Positions 13,700 through 20,125 of a stretch of DNA of 20,125 nucleotides are shown here, in pieces. A model generated the notes under the pieces. It saw only the letters and a list, made by a program, of their open reading frames with translations, was not told where the DNA came from and made no database searches. Location: assembly GCA_050012355.1 (NCBI GenBank), contig JBEKHI010000114.1:1-20125 (forward strand), read 5' to 3'. Position numbers and translations under genes: made by a program. This stretch comes from JBEKHI01 sp050012355 (GTDB lineage: Bacteria > Actinomycetota > Actinomycetes > Streptosporangiales > Streptosporangiaceae). The first letter of the stretch is position 1. Each line of letters opens with the position of its first letter.

Positions 13700-15241
13700 T
13701 CATTCCTCAAGGTCACCGCCTTCGGCAAACTGGGATAGTCGGAAGACTACGAACTCCGCGGGTTTCACTGGCGCGAGCCCGATGTCGACGGTGAGAATGC
13801 CGACGTCCCTGTTTTCCGGTGGGTTGTTTTCTTCGTCGCACTTGACGTAGAAAGCCTGGTCTGGTGTCGAGCCGAACAGTGCTCCGCTGCGCCATACCTG
13901 CCGCAGGAACATCGTGACGGTGCGTTCGATGGTGCCCCACAAGCGCATGTCATTCGGTTCGAACACGACCCAGTTGGTGCCGTTGAGTATCGATTTCTCG
14001 ACGAAGTTGAACAGCCGTCGTACGTTGACGTAGCGCCACTCCGGGTCACTGCTGAGCGTCCGGGCGCCCCAGATCCTGATCCCCTGGCCGCGGAACGCCC
14101 TGATGCAGTTCACCCCGATCGGGTTGAGCTGGTCGTGCTCGTTCTTGGTGAGCCCGGACTCCAGGTCGATCACGCCGCGGATTACCTCGTTGGCAGGGGC
14201 CTTGTGCACGCCGCGCGTCTCGTCGCTGCGCGCCCACACGCCCGCTACGTGTCCGCTGGGCGGCAGCATGATGGGCTTGCCGGTCAGCGGATCCATCACC
14301 TTGATCCAGGGCCAGTAGAGCGTCGCGTACTTGGAGTCGTATCCGGCCACGTCTTGCCGCCACTCCTTCACCCGCTGCGGGCTGAGGCCTGGCGGCGGGT
14401 CGAGGATGGCAAGCCGGTCACCCATCAGTTCGCAGTGCGCGATCATCGCCAGCTGTACCGCCTTGAGCCCGTCATCATCGAGTGCGCCTGCCAGGTAGGC
14501 GCTCATCAGGTCGGGCACGCAGAGCATGGTGATGTCGTCGATCGCCTCTAGCCCGCCAAAGCCGGTACGCGCGCCAGGATCGCCGACGTACTGTTCTGGC
14601 TGGATGCCGGGAACCGCTGGCAGACCTCCGCTCAGCGTGACCCTGACCCCCTTCTCGGGTATCGCTAGCGGCGCGGGCTTGGCTTCCTCGATCGTGATGA
14701 GCTTGGAACGCTGCCGTACCGCCGTGACGACATTGCTAGGGCCGCGCCGGACGGTCACATTGTCGAAGGTCTCCGCGATCTCGCCGCCGGAGATGACCAC
14801 GAGCTTGAAGGTGTCATCGCCCTGTTCCGAGGCGTCGGTGACCTCGACGGCCACGCCTGGTCCCGCGCCCTCGACAGCACATACCCGGAACGCCGGCCTG
14901 GCGTTCTCCCCGCCGGTGGTCAGCTCGGCTTGCGGCGGAGTGGGACGCGCGGAGTCCCCGCCGTTCGCTTTGGGGGTGCCGTCCGCGACCCGCACCACGT
15001 AGGTCGCGCCGCCGCCGTTCAGGAAGTAGCCGTAGACCGCATGCGGGAGCATCGCGCCCTCGGTGAACGCGCCGAAGGCGCTGGTGTACTGGGTCCAGTT
15101 CGTCACGAGCACGGGCTCGTTTACCGGCCCCTTCTCGGTGAAGCCGACGAACGCGCACAGCGCCGTCCCGACACCCTCGAGCGGCTTGTTGCCTGACGAG
15201 GTTTCCTCGACATAGACCCCGGGGGAGAGGTAGGTAGGCAT
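13700..15241 (-). CDS. Contractile tail sheath protein
   Basis: The 513-aa protein is a typical sheath subunit. It has the N-terminal PTYLSPGVYVEET strand, AFVGFTEKGPVNEPVLVTNW and a G-G-A-T-Y-V-V-R-V motif. The conserved C-terminal domain includes RGQGIRIWGARTLSSDPEWR, the VNVRRLFNFVEKSI helix, NDMRLWGTIERTV and the last strand LAPVKPAEFVVFRL. N- and C-terminal strands interlock neighbouring subunits in the sheath mesh, and contraction drives the tube outward. The start at ATG 15241 follows GGAGGG at a good distance and gives the family's usual beginning; the frame extends 23 codons further to 15310 without such a site. It is the first gene of the CIS operon. Confidence 0.97.
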   Translation of the reverse strand: MPTYLSPGVYVEETSSGNKPLEGVGTALCAFVGFTEKGPVNEPVLVTNWTQYTSAFGAFTEGAMLPHAVYGYFLNGGGATYVVRVADGTPKANGGDSARPTPPQAELTTGGENARPAFRVCAVEGAGPGVAVEVTDASEQGDDTFKLVVISGGEIAETFDNVTVRRGPSNVVTAVRQRSKLITIEEAKPAPLAIPEKGVRVTLSGGLPAVPGIQPEQYVGDPGARTGFGGLEAIDDITMLCVPDLMSAYLAGALDDDGLKAVQLAMIAHCELMGDRLAILDPPPGLSPQRVKEWRQDVAGYDSKYATLYWPWIKVMDPLTGKPIMLPPSGHVAGVWARSDETRGVHKAPANEVIRGVIDLESGLTKNEHDQLNPIGVNCIRAFRGQGIRIWGARTLSSDPEWRYVNVRRLFNFVEKSILNGTNWVVFEPNDMRLWGTIERTVTMFLRQVWRSGALFGSTPDQAFYVKCDEENNPPENRDVGILTVDIGLAPVKPAEFVVFRLSQFAEGGDLEE

Positions 15242-15401
15242 CGGCCCTCCACACGCGCTGGAACTGACAAAACCAGCGTCGCAGGCCCGGCATGGCCAGC
15301 CAGGTGGCATCTGTTCCGCGATTCAGGCACCTCTACCTGCCGGAACCGGCACCCGATCATGCGGTTTCTGATGCGCCGCGCATCCGCCGTCGCGCGCGAA
15401 G
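15242..15401. promoter_or_regulatory. Divergent intergenic region between sheath and Pvc16-like genes
   Basis: This 160-nt GC-rich stretch must contain the promoter of the long leftward CIS operon and that of the rightward Pvc16-like gene. I could not pick out reliable -10/-35 hexamers or an operator palindrome by eye. Confidence 0.5.
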
Positions 15402-16028
15402 ATGCGTCACGATGCCCGCATGCTCGCTGACCTGGACCGGAGCGTCGCCGCGTTCCTGGCGCGTCTGCTACCGGCCGGGACCGAAATCCGTTTCGCCCCG
15501 CCTGACGCGTCGTGGACCGACGGCTCGCTGCTCGCCGCGTTCATGTACGACATCCGCGAGACGCAGCCGCCCGCCTTGGTCGGAACTCTGACCAGGGATG
15601 CCGACGGCCGCGCTACCGGATGGCAGCCTCCGGTCCGCCGCTATCAGGTCAGCTACCTGCTGACCGCCTGGACGGATGCTGGCCCGCTTGGCACCAACGA
15701 GCACGAGCTTCTCGGTGCCGTGCTGACCGGCTGCGCGACGGCGGGATCCATCCCGGACGACTGCCTGCACGGCACGCTAGCCGAGGCGGGCGAGCCGGTG
15801 GCGCTGACCTGCGCCGGGCAAGAACCCGCGCGGATATGGCCGTACCCGAGCGTGTCCCCCCGGACGGCTCTCGACCTGATGGTCGTCGCACCGGTGCTCC
15901 CGCCGGTGACCGCGGAGCTGTCGCCCGCCGTGCGCAGCGTCAACCTCGGCGCGCGCCGCGACCCGGACGAGGCGCGAACAGACGAGAAACGGCCGCCGCG
16001 GCCGGAGCACCGCATCACCGAGGCCTAG
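15402..16028 (+). CDS. Pvc16-like tail terminator / sheath cap protein (DUF4255)
   Basis: The 208-aa protein matches the Pvc16_N (DUF4255) family. It has a helical start ADLDRSVAAFLARLLP, then EIRFAPPDASW, MYDIRETQPPA, RRYQVSYLLTAWTD, ELLGAVLTGC and a final PSVSPRTALDLMVVAPVLPP segment. In Pvc and Afp particles this protein caps the distal end, ending tube and sheath polymerisation. The last 30 residues are charged and probably disordered. Start choice is uncertain: ATG 15402 gives MRHDARMLADLDR and ATG 15420 gives MLADLDR; neither has a strong ribosome site. It is divergent from the sheath gene, sharing a promoter region. Confidence 0.88.
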   Translation: MRHDARMLADLDRSVAAFLARLLPAGTEIRFAPPDASWTDGSLLAAFMYDIRETQPPALVGTLTRDADGRATGWQPPVRRYQVSYLLTAWTDAGPLGTNEHELLGAVLTGCATAGSIPDDCLHGTLAEAGEPVALTCAGQEPARIWPYPSVSPRTALDLMVVAPVLPPVTAELSPAVRSVNLGARRDPDEARTDEKRPPRPEHRITEA

Positions 16029-16058
16029 CGCCCGTTTTCTGACCTCAGCGGTGGGCCA

Positions 16059-16093
16059 TCGATGGCGTCCCAGTCCCTGGGATGGGCCATCGA
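16059..16093. terminator. Hairpin between convergent genes, candidate bidirectional terminator
   Basis: An 8-bp outer stem (TCGATGGC at 16059-16066 with GCCATCGA at 16086-16093) encloses a 6-bp inner stem (TCCCAG at 16068-16073 with CTGGGA at 16077-16082) and a 3-nt loop. It lies 30 nt after the Pvc16-like stop and 69 nt from the stop of the opposing gene at 16162. There is no long T tract, which is common for actinomycete terminators. Confidence 0.6.
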
Positions 16094-16161
16094 CAGCCTT
16101 GTAGAAGAGCCAGGCCTGTCGATATGTCCCATATGGCGACGCCGGTCTCGCGCAGCACCCG

Positions 16162-18930
16162 TCACGGCGGCGAGCCCGAAGAGAAAGGCGGCTCCGTCGA
16201 CGGCTCCTGCACAAGGAACGCTGCCGTCGCTAGCACCTGTGCGGTAGCGGCCGAGAGCAGGGTGCGCGGGCCGATGATGTCGTCCGGGAAGATCACCATC
16301 GTCGCGCTCAGCGTCCCGGAACCAGTCGCCGTCGCGGTCGCCGATCCCAGGCCGATGTTCCAGGTCAGCGCGATGCTCCGGCCGGGCGGGAACCCGGTAC
16401 CGGTCACCTGGACCGCCTCCCCGTAGGTGGCGACGCCGGGGGAGACGGACAATTGCGGGGCGGGTACGTCCGCGGCGGCGTGCACGGTGACGCTGACTGG
16501 CGGCTCTCCGTCGTCCTCGGTGGTCACAGTCAGTGCGCCCGTGTCCCGGCCAGCCGCGGACGGCGTGAACACCACCGTCACCGTGCACCGGTTGCCCGCA
16601 GACAGCAGCGTGCCCTCGCAGGCGTCGCCAGTGACCTGGAACGGACCGGTCACCGACACCCCGGTCACGGTTCCGGGACCGGGACCGGTGTCGGTCACCG
16701 TCACGCCGCCGCGGCGGGTGCCGCTATCGATGAAAACCCGCCCGAACGCCGCGTCCGCGGGCGACGGTGAGAGCCGAGGGAGCCGGCTGAACGTGTAGAC
16801 GCTGCCCGCCGGAGCGGCGGGCAGCAACGAGGCGCTGGCGGGGAACGTCACGAGCCGTCCGATCGCGTCCACACTCGGCAGGCCGACGAGGGTGCCAGCC
16901 GGGAAGCCGGTGCCGGACGCGGAGACCATCTCGGCCTTCCCGCCCTGGGCGCTGCTGAGGCACAGATTCGCCATACCTGAGGCCTGTGACACGAAGGCGA
17001 CGGCCGTCGCGTCCTGGGTGATCACGGGCGCGTAGCTGGGCGAGTCACAGCCACGCCCGGACGCCGACGACGACACCAGCACGGTGCTTCCCGCGCGCAC
17101 CGAACGGACATACACCGCGCCGTTGCCGGGAGCCACGCCGACGGTCGCAAAGGCGACCTGCTGTCCACTGCCGGACAGCGAAGGCGAGTCCGCGTCCGGC
17201 GCGGCAAGACAGTGCCCAGCGTGCGGCTGCGGCAGGCAGGACACCATCGTCGTACTACCAGGCCGGACGGCGGACCAGCCGATGTCGTGCAGCCACACCT
17301 CGCTGGCTCCGTCAGGCACCGGGGCGGCGAACCCGACATACTGCCCGTCCGCCGACAGGGAAGGCTCGGTCGCGTCCGGCAACTCGGTGCCGTCGCTGGC
17401 CACGCTCACGACGGTGGCAGGCGAGGCGGCGAAGTTTCCAGTGGCGGCAGGGTCATGCCTGGCCAGGATGACGTGCCGGACTCCCTGCACGGTGATGTAC
17501 GCAGTCGGCGCGAGGTCAGAACCGGACACCGTGCCGAGGAACGCGGCGTCTGCCGTCACCGGACCCGGGTTGATCAGCAGGTACGCGGTGCACGAGGACG
17601 GCGATGCTGTGAGCGCGGAGAGCTGCGGGGATGAAGTCGCCGGAACGGGAGACGGGGATTCAGACGGGGAGGGCGATTCGGTTGGAGACGGCGTGAGCTG
17701 CTCACCCTCGCTGCACGGCGCCGCGGCGCTGGTCGGCAGCGGATCGGCTAGCTTCAGCGTGGCTGGGTTGACGAGCTGGATGCCGCAGTCGTCGCCGTTA
17801 GCAGCGGCAAAAGACACGTCCGCGGTGGCGGGCGCGCTCACCGGCATCCAGATCACGTACGGTCTGCTGGCCTCCGCGCTACCGACGTCGCTGAGCGGAG
17901 CACCCGCGGAGTCGCTGGTCGTGGCTGGCGCGGCGGTCAGTGACAGGTCAGCCGGTGGTGCGGGGCAACCAGACGCCGCCGTACCAGTGCGATAAGCAGT
18001 GGTAACCGCACTCGTCTGCTCGGTCAGATCGCACAGCGCGGTCAGTTCGATGACGGACTGCCCGGCCGGGATTGGTGAGCTTGTGACCAGGCTGCCGGTA
18101 ATGAGTCGCGGGCCCGTGTTCGCGAACGCGTCGCAGGCGTCCTCGTCGACGCTGACGATGGCTGTGCAGGAGCTTCCGCTGCTGAGCGTCCCGGTGCAGG
18201 TCAGGTGGCCGAGATGGAACGGCTCCCCGGCGGAGAAGCCCGGCGGTTCGGTGATCGCGACGCCGGTGAACGGTATCGGGGAGGCGGCCACATCGGTGTA
18301 CCTGACGGCGGCGCCGCCACCTGGGAACCCGTAGGGGTCCCCAGGTGAGTAAGGCGTGAGATCGAGCATGTCGCCGCGCAGCGGTACCCCGCTGTCGAGA
18401 GCGGTTATCGAGAGTTCCGGCGGCACCGGGGTGAGCTCAGCCGGGTAAGCAAGCGTGGTCCCGTCGGCGGATATCCGCGGTCCGCACGGCGTGACGCGCC
18501 CGCTGCCGAGCGCCGCGGGACAGGGCACCACCTGCGCGTAACGCGGTTCGCCGGAGTTCCCGGTGGCCTGGTGCACGGTCGGCCCGTCGGCGACGAACAC
18601 GTCGCCGTCCTGCTCGTAGCTGATCAGCCGCCCGTTCGCCGAAATGTCCGGGGCGGTGGCGCTGCCGTCCGCCGCATCGCTGACCAGCGTCGTCTTCCCG
18701 CTGACGAGGTCGCGCAGGTAGACCGCGGAGACCGCGCCTGATACGAACGCCGCGTACCGGCCGTCCGCCGCGATCGCCGCCTGCGTGCTCGGCCCCGCCG
18801 TCCCCACCGAGGTGAGCGTCAGCGAGGTCAGCCCGCCGGCGGCACGGCCCGCGGCACCGCCGGGCACCGCGAGAACCAGGCCGGCCAGCAACGCCACCGC
18901 GGCAGCCGCCGTCCCGACGTATCGCGTCAT
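16162..18930 (-). CDS. Secreted TolB-like (PD40) repeat protein with Ig-like C-terminal domains
   Basis: From ATG 18930 the 922-aa protein opens with a signal peptide (TRYVGTAAAAVALLAGLVLA, residues 2-21, cleavage near 24-30). PD40/TolB-like blades with S-A-D-G-x-x-x-A-F cores lie at about 50-64, 93-107 and 150-164, and again at about 522-700. Between them are a Cys-containing beta region and a Ser/Pro-rich linker at about 412-436. Residues 732-820 are an ASPM-SPD-2-Hydin ('choice-of-anchor D') Ig-like domain and 822-912 a second Ig/IPT-like domain. It should be exported and bind protein or wall partners; no catalytic motif is seen. The frame extends to 19116, but that overlaps the divergent gene. 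Association with the CIS is by position only. Confidence 0.82.
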   Translation of the reverse strand: MTRYVGTAAAAVALLAGLVLAVPGGAAGRAAGGLTSLTLTSVGTAGPSTQAAIAADGRYAAFVSGAVSAVYLRDLVSGKTTLVSDAADGSATAPDISANGRLISYEQDGDVFVADGPTVHQATGNSGEPRYAQVVPCPAALGSGRVTPCGPRISADGTTLAYPAELTPVPPELSITALDSGVPLRGDMLDLTPYSPGDPYGFPGGGAAVRYTDVAASPIPFTGVAITEPPGFSAGEPFHLGHLTCTGTLSSGSSCTAIVSVDEDACDAFANTGPRLITGSLVTSSPIPAGQSVIELTALCDLTEQTSAVTTAYRTGTAASGCPAPPADLSLTAAPATTSDSAGAPLSDVGSAEASRPYVIWMPVSAPATADVSFAAANGDDCGIQLVNPATLKLADPLPTSAAAPCSEGEQLTPSPTESPSPSESPSPVPATSSPQLSALTASPSSCTAYLLINPGPVTADAAFLGTVSGSDLAPTAYITVQGVRHVILARHDPAATGNFAASPATVVSVASDGTELPDATEPSLSADGQYVGFAAPVPDGASEVWLHDIGWSAVRPGSTTMVSCLPQPHAGHCLAAPDADSPSLSGSGQQVAFATVGVAPGNGAVYVRSVRAGSTVLVSSSASGRGCDSPSYAPVITQDATAVAFVSQASGMANLCLSSAQGGKAEMVSASGTGFPAGTLVGLPSVDAIGRLVTFPASASLLPAAPAGSVYTFSRLPRLSPSPADAAFGRVFIDSGTRRGGVTVTDTGPGPGTVTGVSVTGPFQVTGDACEGTLLSAGNRCTVTVVFTPSAAGRDTGALTVTTEDDGEPPVSVTVHAAADVPAPQLSVSPGVATYGEAVQVTGTGFPPGRSIALTWNIGLGSATATATGSGTLSATMVIFPDDIIGPRTLLSAATAQVLATAAFLVQEPSTEPPFSSGSPP

Positions 18931-19081
18931 CTTCCCAGGCTGTCCGCTAGGCCACCGCCACGGCAGGCCGGGATGAGCGCCGGAACGAGCAGGATCGGTT
19001 GCGCGGAATGGCAACGCGGTCTGCTCCACCGTTTTCGCGGCTGAGAACATTCCGGCCAGCGCGCCGTGCGAACCTGCCCGC
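18931..19081. promoter_or_regulatory. Divergent intergenic region between two envelope-protein genes
   Basis: These 151 nt separate the secreted TolB-like gene from the rightward membrane-protein gene and should hold both promoters. No clear hexamers or operator are visible to me. Confidence 0.4.
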
Positions 19082-20125
19082 ATGGCCGTCAGCGTCGTAT
19101 TCGACAACGCGATCATCAGCGTTCAGCCGGGCCAGCAGTCCGGCTGCGACCTGCAGGTTCGCAACACGGGCCGGGTTGTGGACCGGATCGCGCTGGACGT
19201 CCTGGGCGATGCCCGCGGGTGGGCGGCCGTCGAACCGCCCGAGCTGAGCCTGATGCCGGGTGCCGCCGCAGCGGTGCGGGTGGTCTTCAGACCGCCGCGC
19301 GCGGCCACGCCCCATGCAGGAGAATTCCCGTTCGCGGTTCGTGCCTACTCGCAGGAAGATCCGGACGGATCGGCCATTGTGGAAGGCGCCGTCACGCTCG
19401 CGCCGTTCACCGATATCAAGGCCGAGCTGGTGCCGAAAACATCGCACGCCCGGCGGCGCGGCCGGCACCGGCTGATCGTGGAGAACCGGGGTAACACCGG
19501 CGCCGACCTCGGGCTGTCGGCTGCCGATCAGGACGACGCGCTTGAGTTCCGGTTCCGGCCCGACCTGCTCTTCGTCGAGGCGGGCACCGCCGCGTTCGTC
19601 CGGCTCCGCGCGGACCCGCGCAAGCGGTTTCTCAAAGGTCCGAGCAAGAGCCTGCCGTTTCAGGCGTACGTGACGGGCGGCGACCCCGACACGGTCACCG
19701 TCGAGGGCGCGGTACTGCAACGGCAGATCATGCCGGAATGGCTGCTGCCGCTGGTCGCGATCTGCGTGGCCGCCGCGGCCGCGCTGATCGCGTTGTGGTT
19801 CCTGGTCTTCAAACCGCAGGTCCAGTCCGCCGCCGTCGACGCGGTGAACGCGCAGACCCAGAGCCTCGCCTCCACCGCGGCCAAGGCCAGCCAGGCCGCG
19901 ACGAAGGCCGACAAGGCGGCGGCGAACGCGAACGCGGCGGCCGGATCCAGCCAGGCCGGGGCCAAGAGCAGCGCCTCGCCGAGTTCGTCCGCGGCTGCGG
20001 CCGCCGAAGCAGCGGCCGCGGCGGCCACCGCACCCGCCCCGGTGTCCACCCTGATGCCGTCCAACGTCGCGCCGGGAAAGACCAGCACCATCACGTACAA
20101 GCTGAAAAGCGACCAGACACTGGAC
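19082..20125 (+). CDS. Bitopic membrane protein with Ig-like N-terminal repeats and Ala-rich coiled coil (runs off right edge)
   Basis: An ATG at 19082 opens a frame that stays open for 348 codons to the edge, so the C-terminus is missing. Residues 1-110 and 111-220 look like two NEW3/Ig-like beta domains (VSVVFDNAIISVQPGQQSGC and the parallel RLIVENRGNTGADLGLSAAD, each with the V-x-N-x-G motif). A single TM helix lies at about 221-243 (LLPLVAICVAAAAALIALWF). Residues 250-325 are Ala/Lys/Ser-rich with a probable coiled coil, then a Pro-rich hinge and the start of another beta domain. No N-terminal signal peptide is present, so topology is unclear; the Ig-like part may be cytoplasmic. It is divergent from the TolB-like gene. 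A regulatory or CIS-anchoring role is possible but unproven. Confidence 0.82.
   Translation, partial: MAVSVVFDNAIISVQPGQQSGCDLQVRNTGRVVDRIALDVLGDARGWAAVEPPELSLMPGAAAAVRVVFRPPRAATPHAGEFPFAVRAYSQEDPDGSAIVEGAVTLAPFTDIKAELVPKTSHARRRGRHRLIVENRGNTGADLGLSAADQDDALEFRFRPDLLFVEAGTAAFVRLRADPRKRFLKGPSKSLPFQAYVTGGDPDTVTVEGAVLQRQIMPEWLLPLVAICVAAAAALIALWFLVFKPQVQSAAVDAVNAQTQSLASTAAKASQAATKADKAAANANAAAGSSQAGAKSSASPSSSAAAAAEAAAAAATAPAPVSTLMPSNVAPGKTSTITYKLKSDQTLD

Noticed and set aside
18931..19116. 62-codon N-terminal extension of the TolB-like gene
   Set aside because: It would bury the signal peptide and overlap the divergent gene at 19082.
1..20125. tRNA, rRNA, CRISPR array, insertion sequence or prophage integrase
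   Set aside because: None seen: no cloverleaf or spaced repeat array, and no transposase- or integrase-like frame among the real genes. The phage-like genes form a CIS, not a prophage, as no capsid or terminase is present.

Overview
The window holds most of the structural gene set of a phage-tail-like contractile injection system (CIS, the Photorhabdus Pvc / Afp type). It comes from a high-GC Gram-positive bacterium, almost certainly an actinomycete. The base composition, dense ATGA/TGATG gene overlaps, GTG and apparent CTG starts, and similarity to the cytoplasmic CIS of Streptomyces all point that way. I cannot name a genus.

Layout, left to right. (1) 1-1085, minus strand: the start of a Pro/Gln-rich protein, then two small ORFs that together spell one peptidoglycan-binding domain cut in two. 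(2) 1086-1432: a non-coding stretch that should carry divergent promoters. (3) 1433-1864, plus: a small PAAR-like candidate for the spike tip, pointing against the main operon. (4) 1866-15241, minus: a tightly packed CIS operon. Its transcription order is sheath, tube, conserved assembly protein, a 56-aa DUF6760 protein, a large DUF4157 (eCIS core) protein, a second tube protein, a tube/Pvc7/LysM fusion, VgrG-like spike, gp25 baseplate protein, baseplate J-like protein, TIGR02242 tail protein, and a zinc-ribbon/Pro-rich/TM/discoidin membrane protein. (5) 15402-16028, plus: a Pvc16-like (DUF4255) tail-terminator protein, divergent from the sheath. (6) 16162-18930, minus: a secreted TolB-like repeat protein with Ig-like domains. 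(7) 19082 to the right edge, plus: a bitopic membrane protein with NEW3/Ig-like N-terminal repeats and an Ala-rich predicted coiled coil.

The expected assembly is a tube of gp19-fold rings inside a contractile sheath. The sheath would be capped by the Pvc16-like protein and seated on a gp25/J/TIGR02242 baseplate, with a VgrG spike tipped by the PAAR-like protein. The fusion protein would sit at the spike/tube interface. The zinc-ribbon/discoidin protein has the layout expected of a membrane anchor, recalling CisA of Streptomyces coelicolor. No AAA+ ATPase (Pvc15-like), tail fibre, tape measure or recognisable toxin is visible in the window; they may lie outside it.

Points most worth a second look: the tube-Pvc7-LysM fusion with a seam that looks like a former start codon; the J-like gene that has lost its expected stop and overlaps the next gene by 262 nt; the split peptidoglycan-binding domain; the CTG start of the DUF6760 gene; and the pair of envelope proteins flanking the CIS, one of which runs off the right end without a stop.
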